Shown: one piece after another, positions 1-12,423 of the stretch
Position numbering within the stretch: the first letter of the stretch is position 1
How the letters are laid out: the number at the start of each line of letters is the position of its first letter
Assembly: GCA_946811185.2 (NCBI GenBank)
Contig: OX328112.1
Coordinates: 31,211,442-31,275,441, forward strand
Length of the DNA: 64,000 nucleotides
Direction: 5' to 3'
Origin: Hippopus hippopus
Lineage: Eukaryota; Mollusca; Bivalvia; Cardiida; Cardiidae
The notes under the pieces: model-generated
The model's input: only the letters and a program-made list of their open reading frames with translations
Told to the model about the DNA's origin: nothing
The model's database searches: none
Position numbers and translations under genes: made by a program

Positions 1-189
1 CGCATGTAGCATCAACTTCATGTCATCTGTCTCAAGAGGAGTTACACGAAGGTGGAATTTCAGTGGAGTTCGCGGGGTCTGGATCTTTTTTTTTGGGGGG
101 GGGGACGTTGTTTTGGACAGGCTAGTGAAAAAGTTGTGAATAAAAAAGCTGTCAGAACTTGTTAGGTGACGCGTTTGTGAATTTTTCTC

Positions 190-425
190 CATTTCTCCAT
201 TAACTTGCTTTTCCTGGATGTAAGATGAAAATGGCACCTCCAAGAACAGTGTGCCGAGGAGGGACCGTTCCTTATTTTAATAAACAAAGAAAATATTCTC
301 GGCCTGACAAAAGGTGATGTTACGGACGCCATTTGTATTCAAATGAGAGCAACATGTCTCTGATTTTATCACTAACAAGGTCCCACTTGTACGATTGTTT
401 GCGAGTTTTCTCAAACAGAACGGCT
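190..425. repeat. dispersed repeat, copy 1
   Basis: Shares with 2270-2545 the string ACCATTTGTATTCAAATGA-like core preceded by AAGGTGATG and followed by TCTGATTTTATC. I do not recognise the family and see no coding capacity. Confidence 0.4.
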
Positions 426-529
426 AATAAGATAAATTCTGCAATGCTTTAGTATCTAAAGTATATTAAAGAAGAACTAGACTTTGTCACATTAAAAGAA
501 AACCTGATACCGGTTATAGCGATTAGAAA

Positions 530-880
530 TAAGCATTATTTCGTGCTTTTCGGTAGTTTATCGAGAAAAAATGGTGGAATATTATTAGATTTTTCATGAT
601 TACGACCAGCGAAAATGTAATGCGTTGCTATGTGGAGGGGATACACCACGGGGAATTACCGAAAACAACTCTGCTGGATGTTGATAAAAATCCGAACAAA
701 AAGCGGTTAAAAACATGACATAAACAGATTGTTGGTTTTTTTTATTCAGTGAAATATCGAAATTTATTCCATCATCTGTAATATTTTCACGCAGCCCCTC
801 GTGAAAATATTACCGATGATGTACACTCGATGAAATAATTTTCGATCTTTCACAGAAATAAACAAAGTATCCTCTATATC
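530..880. repeat. family E repeat
   Basis: Contains the CGAAATTTATTCCATC / ATGAAATAATTTTCG inverted pair around AATATTTTCACG, and a flank with TGCTTTTCGGTAGTTTATCGAG. The same parts recur near 32.1-32.56 kb in the opposite order and at 47.16-47.63 kb, so this is a dispersed element of roughly 350-480 bp. No ORF. Confidence 0.6.
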
Positions 881-1758
881 TTTAGCTCGGCCGTTTTCGA
901 AGAAAACGTCAAGGTATTTTCATAGCGGTGGCGTCGTCGTCTGCTTCGTTTGGGTCATCGTGCAAACTCTTTGACCTTTTATAATATCTCTCTCATTACT
1001 GAAGTTATTTACTTAAAACTCGGACTAGTAGTTCACTATCAATTGTGTTGTATTGTATGGTGTTTAACGCTTATTAATGTTAAATGGTGTTTAATGTTAT
1101 CTATTTGTAATTGCTTATAATTTTTGTACATTTATTTTGTTTGTATTGTATATTCTTTTTAAATCTTCTACATAGGAGCGCTCTTGTTCTATCTAGTGAC
1201 AGTAACCTTTAATTTTGCATTCGACATAAAATAATCTATAACGTTTCGAACGTTTCTAAAACGTTGCTGAAAGATCGTTTATCACATAAAACCTCCTCCA
1301 GCAATGTATTAAACCCATGTCTTATTTCGATAATACACTAGTTTTTTTTGTCCTGGTTCTGGTTAATTTGTAGTTATAAGCGCGTGAAGCCGGCGAAACC
1401 AACCACAGCACGTACTAGAATTTGTACCACTTCGCCATTTTGAGGCAAAATGACATTGTTGCAAAGGCTTGTATGCATGCAAATTTTAATGATTTTCATG
1501 TTTAGTAACAACGAGAAATGCAGCGAAAGCTATTGAAAGTCATGAAAATTATGAACAACTTTTGATTTACTCCCTCTATATTATTTTAAACTGTTTGATT
1601 TTTGCTTTCGATATGAATGTTACAGAACTATATTTTGTGCATGTACACAGTTCAAACGGAACTACGTCTATAAACATGGACCCGTGAACAGTATATAGGC
1701 TAAAGGTTGTGATGTAGGAAACCTTTTTCGTCCGTCATTCGTTTTATGTGATAAATAG

Positions 1759-1901
1759 AATCTTACATTCGTGTTTCTGTATTATCATTTTTATCAAACT
1801 CGTTGACTAAAATGCATATGACGCGAGCCAAGGCTCGCGTCATATGATTTTCGTCAACGAGTTTGATAAAAATGATCATAAATAAACACGAATGTAAGAT
1901 T
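1759..1901. repeat. family G palindrome
   Basis: A long inverted repeat: AATCTTACATTCGTGTTT at the left end is mirrored by AAACACGAATGTAAGATT at the right. The centre is GCGAGCCAAGGCTCGC. The 74-codon reading frame that overlaps its right arm is not considered a gene. A second copy is at 28.4-28.6 kb. Confidence 0.7.
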
Positions 1902-2269
1902 TTCCGTTGTCTGCGCATGTCCTATTCTTCGAAGATTCGACCTGTCTGCTATGACGCATCACCCATCCCCCGAATATTCGGGAAAAATAGGGCTTACAGC
2001 GAAGCTATTATCCTATTACCCAAGCATGTAGGGGCTGTTTTAATAAATGGCCGATGCATAGGTTACATGCTAGCCAATCACAGCTGAATGAATCGCACCA
2101 GGTAGCATTTTATTGAGTAAACGTTTATTTTATTTTGAAATTCAAAGTAACGGTTGTCGTTTTGAAAAATTAGTCCGCTTCTGTAACCAGCATGCCCATA
2201 TTAGATAGATGTGTATTTGTAGAATGCCATCTAGCGGGAGATAATGTAAGATCTTCTATATAGTTCTTT

Positions 2270-2545
2270 TTTCAACAGTGACCTTGACCATAACCTCAAA
2301 CTGCTGGAACATGCAGCATCTGCTGTATGCCAAGTCTCTTATGTTAAAATAGAAACCTGAAAGGCATTTTGCTGGCAGACCCATTTTATATAAAACTGGA
2401 GAAAAATAAATTTCGCCAAGGTGACACAAGGTGATGCTACAGAACCCATTTGTATTCAAATGACACCAATATTTTACTGATTTTATCCAGTAACAGTGTC
2501 CAACGTGTGCGCTCACTTGTTCACGAATTTTTAGGGATCTCGTTA
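2270..2545. repeat. dispersed repeat, copy 2
   Basis: Related to 190-425 through AAGGTGATGCTACAGA, CCATTTGTATTCAAATGA and ACTGATTTTATC. No gene is supported here. Confidence 0.4.
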
Positions 2546-2700
2546 TGATCAATGCTGGTTTACACTAGTATTTAATACCGTTTACAACAGTATATTAGTT
2601 ATATTATAGCACAAGAACACCTATTAAAGTTTTTCCGGGGCTTTTTACACCAATTGTATCACGACAGCCATCTTAACTAAATATGTTTTCCTATATTTTT

Positions 2701-2815
2701 TTTAACCAGAACAGCACACAATATTCTTCCAATCCATAGACTGCTATCCCACATATCAAATTCGAGACAGTGTCCAGCGGTGGGAGAAGAAATAATCCTG
2801 TTGTAATGACTTTCG
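2701..2815 (-). repeat. SINE-1 body fragment
   Basis: Degenerate match to the SINE-1 body in minus orientation (CACACAATATTCTTCCAA, CCAGCGGTGGGAGA). The tRNA-like head is absent. Confidence 0.45.
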
Positions 2816-3056
2816 AAAAGATTTATTAGTTAGGCAGGGCTTTGACCGTAAAACAATGGGCATTATCAACAAACTGAAAAGGTGTCTTTGTTTTTTAAGG
2901 AGATTCCGTCGTAAAATTAACTCATACCAACAATAAAAGAGGTTGCGGAGAGATGCGCGCGCAGAGTAGGAATTAAACAAAGTATCAAAGATCGAGTTAA
3001 CAAGCAGCATCGAACCAAACAATTGAAAAACTTCTGAAACACGTTCTCAGTGCATG

Positions 3057-3275
3057 TTTTTAACCCTTAGCCTGCACAGCGCGACTCACTGACCTTTTGG
3101 GGACAGTGTAGATCAAGATCAGACTGCACAGAATGTGCAGTCTAATCTTGGATCTACACGGTCCGATAAGGAGATATTATTCCCAAAAACATAACTTTGA
3201 AAATAACAATTTTTGAGGTGATACTATGGAATTGAAAATTTCATTTTTAGTTACTTAGCAGGATAAGGGTTAAGA
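3057..3275 (+). repeat. family D foldback
   Basis: Left edge TTAACCCTTAGCCTG and right edge GGATAAGGGTTAA are inverted. Inside, GGACAGTGTAGATCAAGATC faces GATCTTGGATCTACACGGTCC. The right arm carries one extra base relative to the left, as in the other D copies. Confidence 0.7.
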
Positions 3276-3639
3276 CATACTTGCAGTATGCAAATTACCT
3301 TACATCCTATTACCATATTACGGGTCTTGCCTCTGAATATGCATAAACGTTTTTTTCGTAATTGTCCTATTAATTAAAGCTTCAGTGGAGTAAGCAACGT
3401 TTTGGTATCTTTTCTAAGACTATATTATCCTACTTTTTGGACGACTTACTTTATGTTCTTTGCCTAATCTTTTTCATCAAAGAGGGCTTTGGGCTTTAAA
3501 ACTACTGCCAAAGTGAAGTTTGTTGAAAGATCTAGTTCTAACATTTGCACTCGAAAATGTTTTGAAGTTTCTTTGCAAGAGTTCTTTTCTTGACTTTGAA
3601 AGAGCTTTGAGTTCACGGACTTTGTATTTATTTCTAACC

Positions 3640-3840
3640 CTAAATCTGTTTAGTGCGACTCTGTGCTTTAATATAGACAGTGTAGATCAAGATCTGACCG
3701 TACCGAATGAGCAGTTTGATCTTGGATCTCTTCTGTATGATAGGATGAGATTTTCCGAGAAAAATGTCTTTAAATCGTAAAATTTTGGTGTTTACTTTTT
3801 GCCCTATATGTTCATCTGAATTATTTAGCAGTTTAAGAGT
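3640..3840 (+). repeat. degenerate family D copy
   Basis: Keeps GACAGTGTAGATCAAGATCT and TTTGATCTTGGATCT with a decayed loop. The 86-codon frame across it is a by-product. Confidence 0.5.
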
Positions 3841-4156
3841 ATAAAGATTAGAGCATAAAAGATGAATTTATGAAAACAGTGTGGGGAAATGAGAATATGC
3901 AGGTAAGTAGCATCTTTATGCTATCATTTGAGCCGCACTTTATTCGTCGTTAGCAAATGTTGTTCAATACGGATGTCTAAAATTCTGTAGAGTGCTGTTC
4001 AAAACGGATAATCCTAAAATTATGTACGAGTAGTGTGGGTGGTTAAGAGTTGCAGGGTGAAATAGGCAATGTAACTATATTTCCGGGGTTATTTTATACA
4101 TCAAAATGCCTCGAAATAGTTCAATGATCGATGTGTGAATAATTTGGTCTAACATT

Positions 4157-4419
4157 TGAGCCATGCTCTGTGAAAAAGGGGCTTAATGCATTTCCGTGAT
4201 CCATGATACCAGGCAAGCCATCACATACTTATGGATCCATAATAGCCACCTTTTTTAACAACCGACTTAATTCTGAGGTAGACTGGTCCTTGGAGATACA
4301 GAAAATTGACAAATAGCGAAAAGTTTCGGCCCAGGTCAGCCAGCGCGGACTGCGCAGGCTGACCTGGGCCGAAACTTTTCGCAAATGCATTAAGCCCCCT
4401 TTTGCCAGAGCGTGGCTCA
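4157..4419. repeat. family A foldback MITE
   Basis: Begins TGAGCCATGCTCTGTG and ends with the inverse form ending GGCTCA. Near the centre is a hairpin (GGCCCAGGTCAGCC / GGCTGACCTGGGCC). This is the clearest local example of family A and has both ends. Confidence 0.75.
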
Positions 4420-4675
4420 TTTATCGAGAATCAATGAATTTGATTCAGAATTGACCTTTTTAAACCCAGCTCAGTAATATATCTCTGACGAAACAAAGCT
4501 TTGTATGTACAAAAATTCAAAGGACTGAAAGTCGTGTGCAGTGCGTACGAATGGTGCTTTGTTTTGCTGTTGTATGAAGGAACGATAAATAAGCATTTAC
4601 CCATGAAATGGTATGTGTTGATTACATGATGGAGTAGGCAGGAGCAAGGAACGACTGGTTTTCTTGTTTATTTGA

Positions 4676-4895
4676 TTGTTTGTTTGAATGATGTTTAAGG
4701 TTGTTTTCTACATTATTTCAGTTATATCGCTGTGTCCAACGTACTATTCCTGAAATTTCATTTAATACAACTTCGTAACTATATTCTTCCCAAGCAACTG
4801 GCTACTTTCTCGCATAACTATCTTCGAAACAATGATCAGCGATGAGAGAGGAATAAATCCTGACGCAATAATTACCATCAATCCCCAGAAAGAAC
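4676..4895 (-). repeat. SINE-1 body, minus orientation, head lost
   Basis: Shows the SINE-1 3' body (tail-proximal TTGTTTGAATGATG, then CCAAGCAACTGGCTACTTTC and AATGATCAGCGATGAGAGAG). It stops before the tRNA-like part. Confidence 0.5.
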
Positions 4896-5030
4896 GACGT
4901 GACAAAGAAAAGCTTTGTATAACCCTACGTGAATATGTCAAAGTGAAGGGGGTTCCCAAGACAACCAAAAATAGTATGGTTCCGCGCTGATATTATCAAT
5001 ACCGCTTGAATTTATAATGCCTAAAATTTG

Positions 5031-5281
5031 GTCTGCAACACGCGAAAAGGGGCATTCGGATATTTGCGTAAAGTGTCATCCGGATTAGCCTGCGCAGTCC
5101 TCGCAGGCTATCCGAGACGACACTTTCCGTTCTTATTCAATTTTCTCTTTCGCGTAAGTCTACTGTAGTACAAAATAGAATGTAGTCGTAAAGTGTCGTC
5201 TCGGATTAGCCTGCGCCGACTGCGCAGGCTGATCCGAGACGACACTTTACGCAATGTCCGAATGGCGGTTTTCGCGTGCTG
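5031..5281. repeat. family B foldback MITE
   Basis: Ends CTGCAACACGCGAAAAGG and its inverse. Between them are two internal hairpins, each pairing AAGTGTCGTCTCGGAT-type arms around GCCTGCGC. Confidence 0.7.
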
Positions 5282-5697
5282 AAAACCATTAGTCTATCAT
5301 AGCATTTTGATTCCTTACGGAAACTGACAAAGCCAAAAAGGGTTTTAAAAAAAATATCGTTGCGTTTAGCTGTGCTTGAATTTTAAAATTTGTTTTATTT
5401 CCTACAAAAAATTTACATATACATACCTTTGACATAACAAATACTATAAAGTCGAAGGTAGCCTATTATTTCACGTTAAAAAAGAGAGGTTCTTAGCCGT
5501 TTGTAATATAAATGTGATTTATGCTGATACGAGTATATTTTCAATTTCAAAGTGTAAAAAATTGCATTTATGTGTTACTGACTGTCTATATCTTCCTTGA
5601 AGATGATCGAGAAGCGAAAACAAAAACACTGCGTCACACAAAATATTCATTGATGATTAAGGATGTATTTCGGATTTATCACTCGGGTAAATCCATT

Positions 5698-5961
5698 TGA
5701 ACCATCCTCTGTGAAAAGGGGGCTTAATGCATCTCTGTGATCCATAGTAACAAGTAAGCAATGACATACTTATAGATCCATAATAGCCACCTTTTTCAAC
5801 AACCGACTTAATCCTGGGGTAGACTGGTCCTTGAACATAAAGAAAATTGGCCAATAGCGAAAAGTTTCGGCCCATGTCAGCCTGCGCGGACCGCGCAGCC
5901 TGACCTGAGTCGATACTTTTTCGCAGATGCATTAAGCCCCCTTTTTACAGAGTATGGCTCA
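5698..5961. repeat. family A foldback MITE
   Basis: Both diverged termini are visible (TGAACCATCCTCTGTG and the inverse ACAGAGTATGGCTCA), with a GGCCCATGTCAGCCTGCGC central hairpin. Confidence 0.65.
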
Positions 5962-6029
5962 TTTACTTTTCATTCACAAAAAAACAGTTATGTATATAAT
6001 TATTTTGAAACGTCTATATACATGTATAT

Positions 6030-6291
6030 AAGCCATTCTCTGGCAACATGGGGTTTAATGCATCTTCGTGATACATTATACCAAACAAGCAATCACATAA
6101 TTATAGATCCAGACAATCCAGTTTGTCTTAGAACTAGATGAATTATGAGGTAGTATGGTCTTTAGATATATAGAAAATTTACAAAGAGCAAAATGTTTCG
6201 ACTCAGGTCAGCCTGCGGGGACTGCGCAGGCTGACCTGAATCGATAGTTTTTGCAAATGCATTAAGCCCTCTTTTCATAGAGCACGACTCA
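6030..6291. repeat. family A foldback MITE
   Basis: Only 70 bp from the previous copy and in the same arrangement. Central hairpin ACTCAGGTCAGCCTGCG / GCGCAGGCTGACCTGA. Confidence 0.65.
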
Positions 6292-7688
6292 TATTGATTT
6301 AAGTTTACTGTTTTTTTTTTTTCCATTTGTAAATTTATTCTAAAGTAAAGTAGTTCCGGAAAAAAATGAAATAGATATTGTTAAAGTGATATCTTCACCG
6401 TTTAATACCAACTATAGTATCTGTAAAATTTAATCAACAGATAATTTCTATTAAAGAGGCCCTTATACTCATTTTCAGCCAGTTTTAACTTATTTTGTCT
6501 TTACTTTATCAGACTATAGTCATTCTTATACCTTCATGCCAAATATTGCGCCTGACGGTTGCAAGGTTGCTTAGATTACGGTCGATAGAAAATGCATTTC
6601 GCTGAGTTGCGGCCTTCCATGTAAACAGACTCGTCGTTTCCGGTTTTTGAATCGAAGATTTCGATATATCCGTTATACACTCGGGTAGATTCGTATGAAG
6701 ATCATGCATTCTGTCACGTGACTATATTTGACCTTCGCCCTGCGTCTAATGAGGTAAACAAAGGAAAATGGAGGCTTCTCTGTTGCAGCCTCGATTTTCA
6801 TACGGAGGTCGCGACCTATATGCAAATTACACCGTATCCGACTCTAGGCGGAAACCAACGATAAATTTCCGTGACGCACCGCCATTGTTTACAGCTTCGA
6901 TCGTCAGCCAGTTTTGTTCTGACCAATGTTCGGTTTCTGATACAAATCTCCGTGTTTCTTTTTTTTTTCAATTACACAATATATGTCAGTAATTTATCCA
7001 TGTTTACACAATGGACTGATTTCTGTACCATTCTAAATTGTTTGAAATTTAACAGCGTTTATGCTTACCGGTTGTAGACGGGCATCTTTAAGTATATAAT
7101 GAAATGAATGTAATGGCTCGTTCTTAGACCATTTTGCCCAGTACATTTTTTTTAAAAGATACTGTAGAAAACAATACAAGTTAACAACAGTAATTTTAAC
7201 ACATATCTACTTCCAAATATTACCGGATAAAAGTATATGCATATTAGATCCACGAATTACAAAAGTAGTCATAAATATTAAAGGTCTGAACAAGAACAAA
7301 GGGAAAAAGGAAAAAAAAACGAGGAGACGATACAACATGTAACACAGATTTCGTAATCTATACAACGGTTAATACATTATTGAAACTCATTCGAAGGCAC
7401 CGAGAAAGCTCTTTGAAATATTAAATTCAAACATAAAAACATCACTCAAATTTCCCTAGAGTGACTCTGTCATATCGTATAGTTTATCTGGAATACCGGA
7501 TATAGTTTCTAACAGTTAAATGATAATAAAACATGGCATTTCATGTAGATTTTGAAGGCAACTGAATGTAGGAGGTATCGTATTACAAAAAAAAACCGAC
7601 AGCTTTAATACCCATTTTCGAGCAGACTTTTTTAAAATATTTTAACTAAATGAGATAGTACTTGCTAGTTAAATGATTAAACGAAATT
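6292..7688. other. no gene seen
   Basis: AT-rich sequence with short open frames only, including two overlapping ones near 6.8-7.1 kb. I see no domain, splice pattern or recurring family I can name. Confidence 0.4.
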
Positions 7689-7957
7689 GAGCCATGCTCT
7701 GGCAAAGGGGTGTTTAATGCATGTCCGTATTGCATGATACCAAACACGACATTATAAACCTATGGATCCATAAAGTACATTTTATTTAACAACCGACTGT
7801 GGTCCTTTGACATACATAAAACTGTGGTCCTTTGACATACATAAAACTGACCAATTGCAAAAAGTTTCGACGCAGGTCAGCCTGCGCGGAGTGCGCAGGC
7901 TGACCCGAGTCGATACTTTTTGCAGATGCATCAAGCCCCCTTTTGCCAGAGGGTATT
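7689..7957. repeat. family A foldback MITE with internal duplication
   Basis: Left end TGAGCCATGCTCTGGC, right end diverged. A short direct duplication of TGTGGTCCTTTGACATAC in the left arm distinguishes this copy. Confidence 0.65.
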
Positions 7958-8102
7958 CACAAATCAGCAAATCAACGAGCTAAATTTTAATTCTAAACTT
8001 CATGACTGGTCATCTACCTGGCCGATACAAATCATCGAAGTCAATGGGCTTGCTAGATACTTGACTTACAAAAAGAATCACAGCTTTATCTTCTTTTTTT
8101 TT

Positions 8103-8290
8103 AACCCGTACGCTGCTAAGCTTGACTCAATGACCTCTTTTGCGGACACAGTTGTTTAAAATCAAACAGCACAGAACGATAAGAATATATTTTTCCCTCA
8201 AAAATGCTTTTGAAAAAGCAAGATTTGAGTTTTTCGTATAGGCTTGAAATTTTTATTTCACTTACTAAGTTTAGGAGGTTAAGGGTAAAA
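8103..8290 (+). repeat. family D copy, core deleted
   Basis: Flanks match family D (AACCCGTACGCTGCTAAGC, CAATGACCTCTTTTGCGG, TTTAGGAGGTTAAGGG), but most of the GATC-rich palindrome is missing. Confidence 0.5.
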
Positions 8291-8711
8291 ACGATTTCAA
8301 AGCAAAGAATAGACATCAGACAGACCTGATACATACTTTTTTGCATCCTGGGAGAATTAATAATTCAACACCTTTTCTATTTGTATCTCTACTCTGCCTT
8401 CTGTAGATATTCGCATACATGCAAAGGGCAGCTTAACCGATTTCCTCGATTTCGCGTCATCTGATATCATTTGAATACAGTGCTGACAAAGATCAACATG
8501 CACATCCATGCTTGCTCATCTTTTTGTACTTTCTTCGATAATTTGACCACTGCCAACGACCTTTCGCGTCTTTAAGCACACCACTTTTCCTGTAACGAGC
8601 GCTTTTTGTCCTTTTGTCAAGGTTTATTTTCCACGTGTACACGTATAAACCAATCAAATCTTTACCACACAATGCCGACCTATAACGATCCTAAAAAACA
8701 ATAGGTTTGAA

Positions 8712-8785
8712 AACTTAGTAGAAAAGGGCGAAAATGCTTGTAAGCAGCATGTTGTCCTTATCCCACAACGTTTTCTATTCTTCTT
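8712..8785. repeat. degenerate family C palindrome
   Basis: GTAGAAAAGGGCGAAAATGC and the imperfect inverse CCCACAACGTTTTCTA flank a decayed centre. Confidence 0.45.
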
Positions 8786-8956
8786 TAACACAAAATGCAA
8801 TATTTGAGTTACATTTATTTTGTTATATGAAAATGCTTTGGAGTTTTACATGTCTAAAATTTTGTCAATTTTTATATACATGTATATATATATTCTTGTT
8901 TTAACCGTTTTCCACACAATTACGAGTTTTAACAACCCTGAGAAAGAAGTTTTTTT

Positions 8957-9022
8957 AAAACATTGTGGGAAAAGGAGAAAATGCTGGTAACCAGCATTTT
9001 CTCCTTTTCCCACAATCTTTTC
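8957..9022. repeat. family C palindrome
   Basis: Near-perfect inverted repeat with arms reading GGAAAAGGAGAAAATGCTGG, centred on GGTAACC. It is the first clean copy of the most frequent foldback in the window. Confidence 0.75.
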
Positions 9023-10616
9023 TACCCGCTGAGAAAACTTAAGCTTGTTTGTACCAGTCTTGAAATTGCTGTCTGCAGATGTTTTGGAAAAATCTAGAAT
9101 TTGCCGTTTGGGAAAGGTTAAAAGATTGTCTTCAAGGTGGGCTTCTCAGAATTCCTTTTTAGGGGGGAAAGTAGTTGCAATCAATATGAGAGTCCTAATG
9201 GACGGACATATCATTGATTTCACAAGGACGGAAATAAATGTTCTAGTTCCGTGCCATAAGTCGTAGTCTTTTTAATATTGCCTTTTTTATGAATGAGTTA
9301 GTGGAATAAAATAGAAAAATATAGCATAGGGGAGTATTTTGGTGTATATTTACTTGGTTCTGCAGGAGAAAAAATCTAGGAGCAGCAGTTAATTTGTTGT
9401 CTGACTGCGGCGAAAGATAACAGGTCTTGTGTTTTTTTAAGGGAAATAAACGACCTGTCCTAACCCGTAATAGATATCAAAGGTCTTCAAGACACTAAAC
9501 GCATTTTCTAAACAGCTAAAACAGAATTTAACATTATATGGATGTTAAAAATTCAGTGACAGAAATCTAGTTTCATAGCTGTTGTTTTGTATTTGTCATC
9601 CCTAGTAATTTCTTAAGTTCAATTTTTTCTGTTATTCCTATCAAAAGTTTCTTAAAGTTAGCAAATGCGTCTACCAAAGAATAATGCTCTTCTTATTAAA
9701 AACATAGACCTTTTTTTAATGTAAAGCATGTTGGTCTTCTGTTTTACATCTTTTATGTAAATTTCAGGTCAGAAAATTATGAAAATTATTTAAAATATTT
9801 TCAGACTATTTATCCACAGGTTATTTGTCTTGTTAGCTTATCGGTTATCTTACGTTCTCTCATGTTTTATGTTTGACAAAAGTTAATTTAGTATTATCTT
9901 AACTTATTTAATCACTACTAAACTATTCCTTTTTTGAAACAAAGGTTTTTAGCTATATTGCAAAAAAAAAAAAATATATATATATATCGTCTTTCCTCAT
10001 TTCTTTTTTATGCTAAAAATTACCTTTTCAAAACATTTTCACAAGTTTGTATTCATACACTGTATGACCATTGACTTTGTAAAATAACAAAAATACATGT
10101 AAAAAAAATGATAGCTTATCTTGATTACTCTTCTATTTTGTAACAAGATTTGTTACATAAATGTTCAGGATGTTTACCCGTAGGTTCGAATTCTTTGTCG
10201 TAACATTTATTTGGTTTTTAATCGTATTTCCCCCATCCCCTCCCCCATGGTTATTGCATGGAACGTAAAACCGTTTACATTAACTTAATTAATTCCGTCT
10301 CGGTTGTGAATAATTGAGTTTTCTAAAATACTTGTATGTTTCAAATTCCATTTAAGTCCAAGAAAATTCCATCAGCTCCTTAGGAAGTCGGCGACGCGAC
10401 TGAAATTAAGTTCTGGCGATGTTTCTGACAATGACTAATTGCTTTGAGACCACTCGGTACCCGTAGCTTGTAGGTTTTTTGGCCCATTGAGATTTTTGCG
10501 GATGACACACGTCTGATGTAATTTCTCCTAGCAGAAACATGCGGTCTGGGATATTTATGTCTTTCTACCTTTTCGGAAATACTTCGAAAAAAGCTTAGTT
10601 TTTTCGTCGGAGCCCT
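9023..10616. other. no gene seen
   Basis: AT-rich, with poly-A/AT runs near 9,961-9,990. A 73-codon frame at 9,045-9,266 overlaps family C flank sequence and has no protein-like features. Confidence 0.4.
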
Positions 10617-10814
10617 GGGTCCGTATTTACCAACTATTCATAAGAATGTTCTCAGTCTTATTCTCCATGTTTTTCTAAATTTGAAAGTAGAACAACCTCT
10701 GATTGGCTAAACCATTTGGTTTAGCAAATCAGAAGTTGTGTTACTTTCAAATTTTGAAAATTTTGGAGAATAAGACAAATACTGTTCTTCAGAATGGTAG
10801 GTGTATACAGATCC
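10617..10814. repeat. family F foldback MITE
   Basis: GGGTCCGTATTTACCAAC at the left mirrors the right end. The centre pairs CTGATTGGCTAAACCA with TGGTTTAGCAAATCAG. Two more copies lie back to back near 52 kb. Confidence 0.7.
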
Positions 10815-10844
10815 TGGTGTGGTCGTCGACGTCATCATCATTGT

Positions 10845-10893
10845 TGTTGTTGTTGTTGTTGTTGCTGCTGGTGGTGGTGGTGGTGATGTCCAT
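10845..10893. repeat. trinucleotide microsatellite (GTT then GGT)
   Basis: A run of GTT followed by GCT/GGT triplets. Long frames on both strands here encode only homopolymers. Confidence 0.85.
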
Positions 10894-11186
10894 ATTATTG
10901 CCGTTGTGTCGATACACGTATATGCAATGTCTAGTTTATTGGAAAGTGGCAATTCATATATTCCTTCTCTTGAATTAGTTCTCTACCCATCACATCATCC
11001 TGATACAGAAGGACCGGTCATAATGATAGTCCCTTATTTCCAAATGCTTCTATGTCCTACCATCACATTTCAACTTATGAAAAGTCTAATCTTGATTATA
11101 TCGTTGCTAAAACGATTAAAGTTATCCTTGATATTTTGAAAGTTAAAATGAATACGCTTTAAATATGTTGAAAAAGGAGGAATTGC

Positions 11187-11187
<1 letters not shown>

Positions 11188-11235
<48 letters not shown>
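11188..11235. repeat. (AC)n microsatellite
   Basis: About 24 uninterrupted AC units, trailing into AAAC units. Confidence 0.95.
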
Positions 11236-11239
<4 letters not shown>

Positions 11240-12165
11240 AACAAATCATAAACAGAAAAGACTCATTCTACTGCTACAAAATACAGACAAAGGCAAATTT
11301 ATAAACCATTCGATAAAGACGTCACCTTTATTTGCTTTGAAGTGTAGATTAACGGTTAGCATGCCCGAAAATGTATGAAATATTACTGCCCCTCCAAAAT
11401 CAGGTTGCTTTGAATTAGCTTCTTTCATTTTATTTTTTATTATTGTTATTTTTTTTTAACAAAAGAAATGCTGAGAATAACCAACTCAATGGTAAAACAG
11501 CTTCACAACTGTATAAAAAAATGTACTCACTCTTACCTCAACCCTTAGGTTGGACGCTGGATCGTCGGGCTCTCTCCATGATGAACTATCGCTAGACAAG
11601 GGAGCGTACGAGCCCATCGCTTCGAATCAAAAGTGTTTTATTTCGCCCCAAATTTCAGCACAGCATAACGCCAACTAATTTCCGCGGCCTTATGATAGTG
11701 CACATCCTAAACACAAAGAATTCACATTTTGTCGTTTTGGTCATTTCGTTTCGTATATAATTTTGATACACTGTCTCAGACTACATGTATATTCCATTTT
11801 TCTCCGAATAACTTTCACAGAAACACAAAATATCCGTGTATATAACAGAAATAAATCAACTACCAATTTATCTCGATGATGCACGTTTTGCTTTTAAATG
11901 GATTCTGTAGTCTTGAACCAATTTTTTCATATAAATTACTATCTCTTGTTTACGGCTTATTTGCGTTTTGCAAGAGACTATATTTAGAAACATTGTATCA
12001 ATAGAGAAAATTGTTTGCATTAAGCACTTTCTCCCTTTGTTTCCTGTTTACACAAATATTAGTACTCCAAAATTTCTGTCAATTATCCATTTCCAAACTG
12101 AGTAAATCACGAAACAAACACTATTTTCATTGCAAAGTGGTCTATATAGCTGCACAGAACACATA
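11236..12165. other. no gene seen
   Basis: Ordinary AT-rich sequence. Short frames only, and no recognised repeat apart from minor A/T runs. Confidence 0.4.
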
Positions 12166-12423
12166 TGAGCTATGCTCCGGCAAAAGAGATTTTAACGCAT
12201 CTCCGTGATGCAGATACCAAGCAAGTCAACACAGTATAACGGATCCCTTAAATTCCAGTTTGTCTAACAACCGACTAAATCATGAGGTATACCACTGACT
12301 AGCAGAAAATTGACAGATAACAAAAAGTTTCGGCCAAGGTCAGCCTGCGCAGACTGCGCAGGCTGACCTGGGTCGATACCTTTTGCAGATGCATTAAGCC
12401 CTCTTTTCACAAAGCATGGCTCA
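12166..12423. repeat. family A foldback MITE
   Basis: TGAGCTATGCTCCGGC to CAAAGCATGGCTCA. Central hairpin GGTCAGCCTGCGCAGACTGC is well preserved. Confidence 0.7.

Noticed and set aside
4229..4420. Recurring short frames containing LRKVSxQVSLRSPRRLT
   Set aside because: They appear wherever family A or B hairpins occur (4.3, 7.8, 29.4, 35.9, 39.5, 42.3 and 44.2 kb), so they are shadows of the repeat.
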